Origin: JACVRW01 sp963812415
GTDB lineage: Bacteria > Actinomycetota > Thermoleophilia > Solirubrobacterales > Thermoleophilaceae
DNA: 64,000 nucleotides
Direction: 5' to 3'
Assembly (NCBI GenBank): GCA_963812415.1
Contig: CAWEVH010000004.1
Coordinates: forward strand, 40,374-104,373
The position numbers and the translations under genes were made by a program. Below, one piece after another: positions 16,550-26,742 of this stretch. Position 1 is the first letter of the stretch; each line of letters starts with the position of its first letter. The notes beneath the pieces were generated by a model. It worked only from the letters and a program-made list of their open reading frames with translations. It had not been told where the DNA came from and searched no databases.

Positions 16550-17168
16550 ATGTCCAACTTTCTTCGCCGTCACCTCTCCTATGCCAACGTCATGGCAACC
16601 GTCGCGGTATTCATCGCGCTCGGCGGCAGCTCGTACGCGATCGTCCGTGTCGGAAGTGATGAGATCGCCGACGGCAGCGTGAGGAGCAGGGACATCCGTG
16701 ACCGAGGGATCGCCGAGCGCGACGTGCGTACGAACGCACTCGGCGCCAGGAGCATTCGCGAGGGCCAGCCTCCGAGGCGTCCGCAGTGCGCGTGTCGCCG
16801 ATGGTCTCACTGCATCGGCCGCCGCGCAGTTCAAGCTCCGCTGCCCGGAGGGAACGGTGCTCGCCGCGAGCCTTTGCTTTGAGACCACGACTCGGATTCC
16901 TTCGACCTATCGAACGCGGTGTGATCTGACTGCAGCGCGGTCAACCTGGGAAACCGTCGACTGCCCACCCATCCCGAGCTGCAGTCGTTCTTCTCGCAGG
17001 GCGGTGCCCTTGCGCCCGGAGGCGAGATGACCGCGACGGCGTTCGAGTCGCGGACGCAGCCTGGGACGCGATTGACGTGGTGGTCATGACGAGCAGACCA
17101 GCTTCCAAATCGCCTCCGGCGCCGTCGATCGCCCGTTCCGCTGCGTCACCAACCCCACGAACGGCTAG
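16550..17168 (+). CDS. Secreted/membrane-anchored hypothetical protein, frameshifted
   Basis: It begins MSNFLRRHLSYANVMATVAVFIALGGSSYA, the typical N-terminal membrane anchor of a large actinobacterial family, followed by charged DEIADGSVRSRDIRD-type repeats. The C-terminal domain is recoverable only by changing frame: FKLRCPEGTVLAASLCFET (near 16830), then LQSFFSQGGALAPGGEMTAT (near 16980-17035), then QTSFQIASGAVDRPFRCVTN to the TAG at 17166. At least three indels (about 16765, 16960, 17085) are required. The function of the family is unknown. Confidence 0.6.
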
Positions 17169-17179
17169 CCGGCTCGCGG

Positions 17180-17758
17180 GTGACCTCCGAGCGGCCGGTC
17201 TTCTACTACGACCTCGGCTCCCCGTACGCGTACCTCTCAGCCGAGCGGATGCAGCGGGTCCTGCCGGTCGTGCCCGTCTGGCAGCCGATCCTGCTCGGCG
17301 GCATCTGGAAGGAGACCGGTGGGCGCTCCTGGGCGACCACGGACCAAAGGGATGCCGGCATGCGGGAGATCGAGGAGCGCGCTGAGCGCTACGGGCTGCT
17401 GCCGCTCAAGTGGCCGGAGGGGTGGCCCAACAACACCCTCCAGGCGATGCGGGCCGCGGTCTTCGCCCAGCAGGGTGGGCGCGCCGTGGCGTTCTCGCTC
17501 GCCGCGTTCCGGCAGGCGTTCGCCGGCGGCAAGGACCTGAGCGACGTCGACAACGTTCTGATCGCGGCGGCGGCGTGCGAGCTCCATCCGCGCGCGGTGC
17601 TGAAGGGCATCGAGCTGCAGTCGACCAAGGACCGGCTGCGCGAGGCCACGGCGGAGGCGTACGCGCGCGGCGTTCGCGGCGTGCCGACCGTCGCGATCGG
17701 CGACCGGCTCTTCTACGGCGACGATCGCCTGGAGGAGGCGGCCGCGGCGCTGGCCTGA
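17180..17758 (+). CDS. DsbA-family oxidoreductase / HCCA isomerase-like
   Basis: 192 residues, GTG start. FYYDLGSPYAYLSAERM at the N-terminus is the thioredoxin-fold motif of 2-hydroxychromene-2-carboxylate isomerase and kappa-class GST-like proteins, with Ser replacing the redox Cys; GVRGVPTVAIGDRLFYGDDRLEE is the typical cis-Pro and C-terminal segment. It probably acts on a thiol-conjugated or aromatic substrate; the exact reaction cannot be inferred. No relation to the following PDH operon is evident, and a terminator-like hairpin separates them. Confidence 0.78.
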   Translation: MTSERPVFYYDLGSPYAYLSAERMQRVLPVVPVWQPILLGGIWKETGGRSWATTDQRDAGMREIEERAERYGLLPLKWPEGWPNNTLQAMRAAVFAQQGGRAVAFSLAAFRQAFAGGKDLSDVDNVLIAAAACELHPRAVLKGIELQSTKDRLREATAEAYARGVRGVPTVAIGDRLFYGDDRLEEAAAALA

Positions 17759-17882
17759 TGGGCGCGGTCGGACGCGTCCTGGGTTTGTACGCCAGGAGCG
17801 TGCAAAGGCAGGACGGTAGGCCGAGGATGATCGTCCGCTCAACCCCCGGAGCCGGCGCCCGCGCCGGCCCGCCAACCGCTCG

Positions 17883-17899
17883 ACCCCCCAACCGGGGGT
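17883..17899 (+). terminator. Hairpin between the DsbA-like gene and the PDH operon
   Basis: ACCCCC-CAACC-GGGGGT forms a 6-bp stem in the 183-bp gap before pdhA. It lies just upstream of the proposed pdhA promoter, fitting a boundary between two transcription units. Confidence 0.45.
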
Positions 17900-17907
17900 G
17901 CTGCGAG

Positions 17908-17934
17908 TTGAAGCCCATCCCCACCGGGTACAGT
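17908..17934 (+). promoter_or_regulatory. Promoter of the PDH operon (leaderless)
   Basis: TTGAAG at 17908-17913 and TACAGT at 17929-17934 are spaced by 15 bp, shorter than the ideal 17. TACAGT lies 7 nt before the pdhA ATG at 17942, so transcription would start at the start codon; no Shine-Dalgarno sequence is present in the gap. Confidence 0.5.
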
Positions 17935-17941
17935 CCGACGA

Positions 17942-19231
17942 ATGGCAACGAAGGACGCCACGAGCGCCGGCACGAGCGGCGAGGGCAACGGAGACAAGGC
18001 CGCGACGGCTGAGGTACCGGGCGCGAAGGAGATCGGCTTCGGGGAGGTCAAGCACGACCTGCCCGATCCGGACACCTGCCGCGCCGTGCTCAGCAAGATG
18101 ATGCTGATCCGCCGCTTCGAGGAGCGCGCGGGCGAGATGTACGCCAAGGCGAAGATCGGCGGCTTCCTCCACCTCTGCATCGGCGAGGAGGCCACGGTGG
18201 TCGGCGCCACCCAGGCGCTTCGCGACAACGACTACCTGATGTCCACCTACCGCGAGCATGGCCAGGCGCTCGCGCGCGGCACGAGCGCCGACGCGGTGAT
18301 GGCCGAGCTGTTCGGCCGTCAGGACGGCTGCTCGAAGGGCCGCGGCGGCTCGATGCACCTGTTCGACTGGGACAAGCGCTTCCTCGGCGGCTACGGCATC
18401 GTCGGCGGCAGCCTGCCGCTGAGCGCCGGCGTGGCGCTCGCCTGCGACTACCGCGAGACCGACGACGTGATCCTGTCGATGATGGGCGACGGCGCCACCA
18501 ACCAGGGCACCTTCGGCGAGACCATGAACCTCGCCGCGCTCTGGAGCCTGCCGGTGGTGTTCGTGATCATCAACAACCAGTTCGGCATGGGCACGGCGCT
18601 CCACCGTCACTCGGCGGTCACGGACCTGTCGCTCAAGGCGCAGGGATACGGCGTGCCGGGCACGCGCTGCGACGGCATGGACGTGCTCGACGTGCACAGC
18701 GTGGTGACCGACGCGCTCAAGGCCGCGCGCGAGGACCGCAAGCCGCAGCTCGTCGAGGCCGTGACCTACCGCTATCGCGGCCACTCGATGGCCGACCCCG
18801 AGGAGTACCGCTCCAAGGAGGAGGTCGAGGAGTGGCGCGGGCGCGACCCGATCCAGGCCTTCGCCGCGCGCCTCGTGAAGGAGGACCTGCTGAGCCAGAA
18901 CGAGGTGGAGAAGCTCGACGAGGAGGCGATCGCGACGGTCGACGAGGCGCAGCGCTTCGCCGACGAGTCGCCCTTCCCCGACCTCGACTCGCTCTATGAC
19001 GACGTGTACGTGTTCTCCGACGACGTGCCCGCCTGGTGGACGATCGACGAGCGCTCCCCCGAGGTGCACCGCGGCGAACGCGAACGCGAGGCCGGCGACG
19101 TTCCTCACCAGCTGGCCGAGAAGGGCGCGGCGTACGCGGGCGGGGACTACGAGCAGCGCAAGCGGCGCCCGAAGGACCAGGACGAGGAGGGCTCCCAGCA
19201 GGGCCCGGGCGAGGAAGAGGACGACGACTGA
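17942..19231 (+). CDS. pdhA: Pyruvate dehydrogenase E1 component, alpha subunit
   Basis: 429 residues. Thiamine-diphosphate-dependent decarboxylation of pyruvate (or a branched 2-oxoacid). Motifs: MMLIRRFEERAGEMYA, the TPP-binding MGDGATNQGTFGETMN ending in FVIINNQFGMGT, and the phosphorylation-loop-like YRYRGHSMADPEEYR. It has a disordered N-terminus of about 30 residues and an acidic, charged C-terminal tail of about 60 residues beyond the usual end. First gene of pdhA-pdhB-pdhC; the stop overlaps pdhB (TGATG). Pyruvate is preferred over branched-chain substrates because of the genomic context only. Confidence 0.92.
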   Translation: MATKDATSAGTSGEGNGDKAATAEVPGAKEIGFGEVKHDLPDPDTCRAVLSKMMLIRRFEERAGEMYAKAKIGGFLHLCIGEEATVVGATQALRDNDYLMSTYREHGQALARGTSADAVMAELFGRQDGCSKGRGGSMHLFDWDKRFLGGYGIVGGSLPLSAGVALACDYRETDDVILSMMGDGATNQGTFGETMNLAALWSLPVVFVIINNQFGMGTALHRHSAVTDLSLKAQGYGVPGTRCDGMDVLDVHSVVTDALKAAREDRKPQLVEAVTYRYRGHSMADPEEYRSKEEVEEWRGRDPIQAFAARLVKEDLLSQNEVEKLDEEAIATVDEAQRFADESPFPDLDSLYDDVYVFSDDVPAWWTIDERSPEVHRGEREREAGDVPHQLAEKGAAYAGGDYEQRKRRPKDQDEEGSQQGPGEEEDDD

Positions 19232-20214
19232 TGCCGGTGATGCGCTACCGCGAGGCGCTCGGTCAGGCGCTTCGCGAGGAGATGGAGGCGGACGAGAACG
19301 TCTTCATCATGGGCGAGGACATCGGCGTGTTCCAGGGCGCCTTCAAGGTCACCGCCGGCCTGCTCGAGGAGTTCGGCGAGAAGCGCGTGCGCGACACGCC
19401 TATCTCCGAGAACACGATCGTCGGCATGGGCGTGGGCGCGGCCATGATCGGGCTGCGGCCGGTGGTCGAGATCATGACCATCAACTTCTCGCTGCTCGCG
19501 ATGGACCAGATCGTGAACCACGCGGCGGCGATCCACTACATGTTCGGCGGCCAGGCCAAGGTGCCGCTCGTGGTGCGCATGCCCCAGGGCGCGGGCCACC
19601 AGCTCGGCCCCACCCACTCCCACAATCTCGAGGCCTTCTACCTGCACGTGCCCGGCCTGCTCGTGGCCGCGCCGAGCACGGCCGCTGACGCCAAGGGCCT
19701 GCTCAAGGCCGCCATCCGGGACGACAACCCGGTGATCTTCATCGAGCACGAGACGCTCTACGGCCAGCGCGGCGAGGTGCCCGAGAACGGCGGCCCGACC
19801 CGCTTCGGCGAGGCCGCCATCCGGCGCGAGGGCGACGACGTGACCGTGATCGGGGTCTCGCGCATGGCGATCACCGCTCAGAAGGCGGCCCAGACGCTGG
19901 CCGACGAGCACGAGGTGGACGCCGAGGTGATCGACCCGCGCACGCTGCGCCCGCTCGACCTCGACACGATCCTCGAGTCCGTGAAGAAGACCAACCGCGC
20001 GGTGATCGTCGAGGAGGGCTGGCCGCACGGAGGGGTCGGGGCCAACCTGGCCGCACTGATCCAGGAGCAGGCCTTCGACTGGCTCGACGCGCCGGTGCAG
20101 CGCGTGACCGGCGCCGACGTGCCGATGCCCTATTCCAAGCCGCTCGAGCAGGCCGCCTTCCCGCACGAGGAGCACGTGGTGCAGGCGGCGCTCGCGACCT
20201 TCAGAGACCTCTAG
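19231..20214 (+). CDS. pdhB: Pyruvate dehydrogenase E1 component, beta subunit
   Basis: 327 residues. Partner of PdhA in the alpha2-beta2 E1. It starts MPVMRYREALGQALREEM and contains the TPP-contacting Glu in DTPISENTIVGMGVGAA, LVVRMPQGAGHQLGPTHS, then VEVIDPRTLRPLD-like VIDPRTLRPLDLDTI and EEGWPHGGVGANL. The ATG at 19231 overlaps the pdhA stop by one base. All normal domains are present and the frame is intact. Confidence 0.93.
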   Translation: MPVMRYREALGQALREEMEADENVFIMGEDIGVFQGAFKVTAGLLEEFGEKRVRDTPISENTIVGMGVGAAMIGLRPVVEIMTINFSLLAMDQIVNHAAAIHYMFGGQAKVPLVVRMPQGAGHQLGPTHSHNLEAFYLHVPGLLVAAPSTAADAKGLLKAAIRDDNPVIFIEHETLYGQRGEVPENGGPTRFGEAAIRREGDDVTVIGVSRMAITAQKAAQTLADEHEVDAEVIDPRTLRPLDLDTILESVKKTNRAVIVEEGWPHGGVGANLAALIQEQAFDWLDAPVQRVTGADVPMPYSKPLEQAAFPHEEHVVQAALATFRDL

Positions 20215-20231
20215 CGGAGGAGATCCAGCGC

Positions 20232-21625
20232 ATGGCCAGCGATGTCGTGATGCCCCGTCTGTCGGACTCGATGGAGGAGGGCACCGTCCTCAAGTGGTTG
20301 ATCGAGGAGGGCGGCGAGGTCAAGCGCGGTGAGGCGCTCGTCGAGATCGAGACCGACAAGGCCAACATGACCTACGACGCCGACACGGACGGCGTGCTCG
20401 TGGAGATCGTGGCCCAGGAGGGCGACACGCTTCCGATCGGCGAGGTGATCGCGCGCATCGGCGAGGCGGGCGAGGCGAAGCAGGGCGGCAAGCAGGCCGA
20501 GGCCGAGCCGGAGAAGGCCGAGGAGCCTGAGGCCGAGGCCGAGCCGGAGGAGGCCGGAGGAGGCCGAGGCAGCAGCCGGCCGAGACCGAGGAGGCGCCCG
20601 CGGTGGCGTCGGCCGAGGCGGGCGGCGGCGAGACCGAGGCGGGCGCCGGCACGGCCACCCGCACGCGTCCCGCCGAGGGCAACGGCGCCGGGGACGGCGG
20701 CCGGGTGAAGGCGTCCCCGGTGGCACGCCGGATGGCCCGCGAGCTCGGTGTCGAGCTTGCCCGCCTCGAGGGCACGGGCCCCGGTGGGCGGATCGTGAAG
20801 GCGGACGTGCAGGCGGCCGCCGACAACGGCGGCGCGCAGGCCGAGGCCGAGGCGGCGCCCGCGGAGGCGCCCGCCGAGAAGCGCGAGGAGCGCGAGCCCG
20901 CCGCGGCGCCGGCGCCCGAGCGCGGCGAGGCCGGCCCCAAGGGCCAGGCCGAGATCCTGGAGCTGACCCGGCTCCAGCAGACGGTGTCGCGCCGGATGGC
21001 CGAGTCCAAGGCCACCGCGCCGGACTTCTCGATCAGCCTGACGGTCGACATGACGAAGGCCGTGGAGCTGCGCGCCCGCCTGAAGGAGGTGGCCGACCCC
21101 GCGCCGTCGTTCAACGACATGGTCGTCAAGGCCGCCGCCACCGCGCTGCGCGAGCACCCGCGGGTGAACGGCGCCTACCGCGACGGCAAGTTCGAGCTCT
21201 ACGAGAAGGTCAACATCGGCGTGGCGGTGGCGGCGATGGACGCGCTCGTCGTGCCCACCGTGTTCGACGCCGACCAGAAGTCCCTGGGGCAGATCTCCAA
21301 GGACGCGCGCGCGGTGATCGAGAAGGTGCGCGACAAGACCGTGACCCCGCCCGAGCTGTCGGGCGGCACGTTCACCGTCTCGAACCTCGGCATGTACGGG
21401 ATCGAGCACTTCACGGCGATCATCAACCCGCCGCAGGCCTCGATCCTCACCGTCGGTGCGCTCGCCAAGCGCCCGGCCGTGGACGAGAGCGGGCGGATCG
21501 TGGCTCGCGACCAGATGACGCTCAGCCTGGTCTGCGACCACCGCATCCTCTACGGCGCGGACGGCGCCAAGTTCCTCGCGCGCGTGAAGGAACTGCTCGA
21601 GCAGCCGCTGTCGCTCGCGCTGTAG
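20232..21625 (+). CDS. pdhC: Dihydrolipoamide acyltransferase (E2), frameshifted in linker
   Basis: One lipoyl domain (residues 1-77, lipoylated Lys in IETDKANMTY), an Ala/Glu/Pro-rich linker, a peripheral-subunit-binding domain (KASPVARRMARELGVEL...GTGPGGRIVKADV) and the catalytic core ending DHRILYGADGAKFLARV. The core motif has Tyr where most E2 proteins have Asp (DHRxxDG), as in cyanobacterial and plastid-type E2. The lipoyl part is in one frame and the rest in another; the shift lies in the repetitive linker at about 20555-20600, a likely error site. A Shine-Dalgarno GGAGGAGA precedes the ATG, 17 nt after pdhB. Confidence 0.9.
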
Positions 21626-21828
21626 TCCAAGGCGGCTAACGGGCCGCTCGCAGAATTTCCGCTCCGGCAGGTATTGCTCCGGCGCTGTACCGGGTAGGAC
21701 TCCGGTCAGCTTCCTGGGGGAAGGGGAAATCCCGCGGATCGCGAGTGCGTGAGCGGAGAGCGCGTGCTCGCGAGCCGCAGGGCCCGCCTGCCGGGAGGCT
21801 CAGCACGCCCTCGGCCCCTGGAGAAAAG
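21626..21828. other. Intergenic region before the M14 peptidase
   Basis: 203 bp between pdhC and the carboxypeptidase gene. I see no RNA gene, strong promoter or clear terminator in it. Confidence 0.4.
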
Positions 21829-24373
21829 ATGCGCCGCCTTGTCCTCGCCTCGCCGTCCTCGTGGTCGCCGCCGTGTGCGTGGCCCCTGCCGCGGCCCAGA
21901 CGCCTGCTGCCCCCCGCTCCCGCCCAGACCGCGCCGCAGTTCGCGGGCACCATGCCCAAGCTCGGCGACGTGGTGAAGAACCCCGGCGGCGACGGCGGCG
22001 AGGTGACCACCGACCAGGCCTACCAGTACATGGACGCGGTGGACCGCGCGAGCGACAAGGTGATCACGGGCAGCCTGTCCGCCAGCGAGCTGGCAGGACC
22101 GCGAGCTGCGCTACGCGATCGTCGGTCGCACCGAGCGGCTGAGCCCGGCGGGCCTGCAGGGCGTGCGCGAGGCGGCGCAGAAGCTGCGCGACCCGCTGAC
22201 CACGGAGGCGGAGGCGAACGAGATCATCGCGTCGAACCCGGCGATCCTCTGGGTCGCGTCCAACGTGCACGGCGGCGAGGAGTCCGGCACCGACGCGTCG
22301 CTGCGCGTGCTGTACGAGCTGGCCGACCGCACCGACGCGCCGGCCCAGCAGATCCTCGACAACGCCGTGGTGGTGCTGCTGCCGATCCAGAACCCGGACG
22401 GCCGGGAGGCCGACACACGCCAGAACTTCTACGGCTTCGACATGAACCGCGACTGGTTCGCCCGCACGCAGCCCGAGACCGACGGCAAGATCGAGCTGCT
22501 GCGCCAGTACCCCGGTCCGCTGTTCATCGACGCCCACGAGATGGGCAGGAAGACCTACTTCTTCCCGCCGAACGCCGATCCCGATCTACCACGAGATCGC
22601 GGACGAGGCCGTCTCGATTGGATCAACAACGACTACGGCTGCGCGATGATCGGCGGAGTTCACAGAGCAGGGCATCCCGTTCTTCAACCGCGACGTCTAC
22701 GACCTCTTCTACATGGGCTACGGCGACACCGTGCCCGCGACCGGCTTCAACTCCGCCGGCATGACCTTCGAGAAGGCGAGCGGTGACCCGATCGCCAGCG
22801 CGACTGTACGAGCAGTACCTCACCCAGTGGGTGTCGCTGTCGGTGGCCGCCGAGCGCAAGACGCGGATGCTCACGGAATGGGCATCCGCCTGGCGCGAGG
22901 CCTACGTCCAGGGCTGAACGGGCTTCCTCGAGCCGAACGAGCTGATGAACCCGCCGGCAACGAGTCGCCACGCCGGTGCCCGATCGGCCGGTGCGGCACT
23001 ACTTCCTGCGCGCCGACGACGACTCGAAGACGCGCGAGGTCCAGGCGATCGTGCGGCGCCTGCAGCGGATGGACGTGGAGGTCAACCAGCTGACCGCGCC
23101 GCTCGACGGTGTCCGACTACACGCCCTACGGTCGCGCCCGGCGGCGCGGAGACGCTGCCTGCCGGCACCTACTGGATCCCGATGGCCCAGATGCAGAAGC
23201 ACTGGGTGCAGGCGATGCTGAACGAGGACACCTACACGCCGTTCCCGTACTTCTACGACGTGACGGGCTGGAGCCAGCCGCTCCTCTTCAACGTTCAGGG
23301 CGGCTACTCGGGCCTCGAGCTCAGCCCCGCCGCGAGCCCGGCGCCGCAGCTCGGCGATCCGGGCGAGCCGGCGCGATCGGCCGACGGATGCGCCCAAGGT
23401 GGCGCTGTTCCAGACCGACGGCGGCACGAGCGCACGCGAGTCCTCGGGCTGGCTGCGCTACCTGCTCGAGCGGCGCTGGGGCCTGCGCTATCAGGACGTG
23501 ACGGCCAAGGACATCGGCCGCGGCGCGCTCGACAATTTCGACGTGGTGCTCGTGCCCAACGGCAGCGCGACGGCGGGCGAGAAGGCGCTCGGCGGTCGCG
23601 GCATCCGCGCTCTGCGTGACTGGGTGAGCGCCGGCGGCCACTGGATCTCCTGGCGCGGCGGCACCGAGCTCGCCGCCCGGATCGGCGTGACCACCGCCCT
23701 GCTCGATTCGCCGAGCACGGACGTGCCCGGCAGCCTGCTCCGCGTGCGGATGACGAGCGACGCGCTGGACAACGGGGTCGGCCCATTCGCCTACGCGTTC
23801 TACGAGTACGACAGCGTGATGACGGCCTCGAACCCCGCGCACGTGGCGATGCAGTTCCCGCCCGCGGGGAGCGAGGACTTCTTCATCTCGGGCTTCGCCT
23901 CCGAGAACACCGAGGGCGAGCTCGGCGGCACCGCCGCCGCGATCGACGAGCCGTTCGGCGCGGGCCGGTCGACCGTGTTCTCGGTCGAGCCGAACTTCCG
24001 CGCGTTCACGAACGGCACCCAGAAGGTGCTGCGCAACGCGATCCTCGGCGCCGGTGCCGGTACCGCCGCAAGGGCGAGCGGGCGCCGGCTCGTGAGCGCC
24101 GCCCGGGTGCGCCGCTCGCAGGCGGCGGCCGAGGAGCTCGTGGGCTCGAGCGCCACGATCAGGCTCTCGGTGGAGCGCTCGAGCGCCACGCGCGCGGCAC
24201 GGGTCCTGCGCCGCTACGACGCCCGCTACCGCGTGCAGCGCACGCGCGGCCGGACGGCGTTCCTGATCGCGAACCCGCGCCAGCTCGCGGCCGACGAGCA
24301 CCCGTTCGCCACGCGGCTGCCGAGCGCTCTCGAGCGGGCGGGGGTCGAGACGATCGCGTTCCGCGTGCCGTAG
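21829..24373 (+). CDS. Secreted M14 zinc carboxypeptidase with C-terminal extension, heavily frameshifted
   Basis: Signal peptide (MRRLVLA then, one base shifted, LAVLVVAAVCVAPAAAQ). The catalytic domain shows the zinc motif ASNVHGGEESG (H-x2-E), LLPIQNPDGRE, YGFDMNRDW and FIDAHEMGRKTYFFPP. A C-terminal region from about 23399 (VALFQTDGGTSARESSGWLRYLLERRWG..., DVVLVPNGSA) resembles a class I glutamine-amidotransferase-like fold. At least eight indels between 21850 and 23400 break the frame; conserved residues continue on both sides of each. The last 325 codons are clean. It probably degrades peptides outside the cell. True inactivation cannot be excluded. Confidence 0.7.
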
Positions 24374-24396
24374 GCGCGCGCGATCGAGCAGGCATC

Positions 24397-24402
24397 TAGG
24401 CT
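24397..24402 (+). promoter_or_regulatory. -10 box TAGGCT before the LOG-family gene
   Basis: TAGGCT lies 8 nt before the ATG at 24411, giving a leaderless or nearly leaderless mRNA. Confidence 0.5.
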
Positions 24403-24410
24403 CGGGGGCC

Positions 24411-25131
24411 ATGCCAGAGGGCAAGGCCCCCGAGCCGCGCATGCCGCGAGACCCTCGACGAGGAGCTCATCGCCGCGCAAGAGCCCGTCGTCGTCTCGAC
24501 GCTCACGGACGCGGACCGGCTCGAGCGCATCACGCGCGAGCTGCGGGCGGGGTTCGAGGCGCTGGCTCCGGTGGGGGCGGCGGCGTCGTTCTTCGGCTCG
24601 GCCCGCACCACCCCCGACGACCCCGAGTACCTGCTCGCGCGCGAGACGGCGCGGCTGGTGGGCGAGTCGGGCCTCGCGATCATCACGGGCGGCGGGCCCG
24701 GCGCCATGGAGGCCGCCAACCGCGGCGCCAGGGACGCCGGCGCGCTCTCCATCGGACTCAACATCGAGCTGCCCTTCGAGCAGGGGATCAACCCCTACTG
24801 CGACATCGAGCTCGAGTTCCACTACTTCTTCGCGCGCAAGATCGTGTTCGTGCGCTACGCGAGCGGCTTCGTGGTCTTCCCGGGCGGCTTCGGCACGCTC
24901 GACGAGCTGTTCGAGTCGCTCACGCTGATCCAGACCGGGAAGGTGCGCAACTTCCCGGTGGTGCTCATGGGCTCCGACTACTGGCAGGGGCTCGTCGACT
25001 GGATCCGCGAGCGCCTGCTGGCGGAGGGGAAGATCTCGCCGCCGGACGTCGACCTGCTGCGGCTGATCGACGATCCGGCGGAGGTCCGCGACGTGCTCAT
25101 GCGGGCGGCCCACCGTCAGGCGCGGGCATAG
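24411..25131 (+). CDS. LOG-family protein (cytokinin riboside 5'-monophosphate phosphoribohydrolase-like), frameshifted near the start
   Basis: Rossmann-type lysine-decarboxylase-like (LOG) domain with ITGGGPGAMEAANRGA and the signature PGGFGTLDELFE. The family releases the free base from nucleoside 5'-monophosphates. From the ATG at 24411 (MPEGKAPEPRMP) the frame shifts by one base near 24445, after which RETLDEELIAAQEP leads smoothly into the conserved domain; the uninterrupted part alone can start at GTG 24571 but would lose about 45 residues. The 3' end overlaps the convergent phospholipase-D-like gene by 35 bp. Confidence 0.82.
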
Positions 25132-26153
25132 CGCCGTAGCGCTCGCGCACCTCGTCGATGTAGGCGGCCAGGCGGTCGGCCAGCTCGGGGTCGTGCAGCT
25201 CGACCACGTTCTCGGCGTTCATCTCGCCCGAGCGCGAGAGGTTGAACGAGCCCATGAACAGCCAGTCGTCCGCGACGGTCACCTTGGCGTGCATGAAGTC
25301 GTGGGGCGTCTCGGGCGCGTACTTCGTGGACGGCTTGCCGCGGAAGTCGGCGTGACCCAGCACCGAGCCGAGGATTGGGATCTTCCAGGCCGAGCGACCG
25401 TTCGTGCGCCATTGGTAGACGACCGTCTCCATCTGCGTGCGGTCGACCACGCCGCGCAGGTCGACCTTCGCCTCCGCGGCGATCTCGGCCAGCGTGCCGA
25501 GCACCGGGCCCGCCGTGATCACCGGCGATGCGATCCTGATCCGCTCGCGGGCGGCGCCGATCGCCTGCGCGATCCGGTGGGAGAGCTCCTCGCCGTGCCC
25601 GGGCGTGAACCAGGCGCGTGCGCGGTGGCCGTCGACATTCAGCTTGCGGGGGCGCTCGTGGCCGCTTCGGTCGACGTCGCGCCAGCGCCACAGCTCCTCG
25701 AAGTTGCGCTTGTACTCCGCCGCCACGTCGGCTGAGTGCGACGAGCGCGACCACGTTCTCCTGGAGCGTCCAGGAGTCGGTCGTCCAGTTGGCCGAGCCG
25801 GTCCAGACCGCCTCGGAGTCGCGCACCACGTACTTGTGGTGCATGAGGTCGGGGATGCCCGGGATGCCACAGGTGGGGAACGGCAGCTCCTCGAGCAGCT
25901 CCGGCGAGGTGCGCGGCGGCGGCGGGATCTCGCGCTCGTCGTGATCGGCGTTGTACGCGATGCGCACCTTCACGCCCCGAGCCGCGGCGTCGCGAAGCGC
26001 GCCCGCCACGACGTCGCCCGGCTCGTCCGGCAGGCGCACGTCGTAGAGCGCGAGATCGAGCGAGGAGCGCGCCTCGCCGAGGAAGGCGGCCGCGCGCTCG
26101 GCCACCTGGAGCGCCGTCTGGCCGCCCGGGTGGAGCGGATGGACCTCGATCAC
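25097..26153 (-). CDS. Phospholipase-D-like protein with two HKD motifs, one frameshift
   Basis: Two catalytic repeats: HHKYVVRDSEAVWTGSANWT (first H-x-K-x4-D) and HAKVTVADDWLFMGSFNLS (second). No signal peptide is seen. The family cleaves or transfers phosphodiester bonds in phospholipids or nucleic acids; the substrate is unknown. The frame breaks once near 25735 in the inter-repeat linker (ENVVALVALS continuing as ADVAAEYKRNFEELW). GTG at 26153 overlaps the ferritin-like gene stop (GTGA), so the two are coupled. Confidence 0.8.
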
Positions 26154-26686
26154 GCGCCGCCGGCGACCGGCGGAGCGGTTGGGTCGGCGGACTGGTCGCC
26201 TCCGCCGATCCCCTCGCGGGCGATGAAGTCCTCCAGGTCCATCGGCCGCTCGCGCGTGCGCTCGGCCACGTCGAGCAGCGTGGAGAACAGGTCGACCTCC
26301 TCGACCTGCTCCTTCAGGAACCACTGGACGAACTGCTCGCTCACGAAGTCCCGCTCCTCGCGGGCCACGGCGGCGAGCTCCGAGATCTGATCGGTCACCC
26401 GCCGCTCCTGCTCGAGCGCGATCCGGATCGCGGCCACGTGGTCGTCGAACGAGCCGCGCGGCGCGTCGACCCCGGGCACCGTGACGGGTGCTCCCGAGTC
26501 GAGCAGGTACTTGGTCATCATCAGCGCGTGGCCACGCTCCTCGATCGCCTGGTCGTAGAAGAGCCGTGCGAGGCGCGGAAATGAGCGCTCGTCGTACCAG
26601 ACGGCGGCGGAGAGGTACTGCTGCGAAGCGCCGAACTCGCGCTCGATCTGGTCGTTCAGGGCCTGGACGAATCGGTCTGCGGGCAT
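26150..26686 (-). CDS. Ferritin-like iron-storage protein
   Basis: 178 residues from ATG 26686 (MPADRFVQALNDQIEREF). Four-helix bundle with iron ligands visible: Glu in NDQIEREFGASQQYL, E-E-x-x-H in QAIEERGHALMM, Glu in IALEQERRVTDQI and a final helix with FVSEQFVQWFLKEQVEE. It oxidises and stores Fe(II). The C-terminal 25 residues are a flexible Gly/Pro/Ala tail. An in-frame ATG further up (MSAALKRRLLLASRR) would add a basic extension; TAGCGT lies 11 nt upstream of 26686, which supports the shorter form. Confidence 0.88.
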   Translation of the reverse strand: MPADRFVQALNDQIEREFGASQQYLSAAVWYDERSFPRLARLFYDQAIEERGHALMMTKYLLDSGAPVTVPGVDAPRGSFDDHVAAIRIALEQERRVTDQISELAAVAREERDFVSEQFVQWFLKEQVEEVDLFSTLLDVAERTRERPMDLEDFIAREGIGGGDQSADPTAPPVAGGA

Positions 26687-26742
26687 GGTGCGCCGCGACG
26701 CTAGCAGCAGACGCCGCTTTAGGGCGGCCGACATGGCCGAGC

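Noticed and set aside
21829..23400. Treating the M14 gene fragments as several independent small genes
   Set aside because: The fragments in different frames line up in order along one M14 domain, with catalytic motifs continuing across each break.
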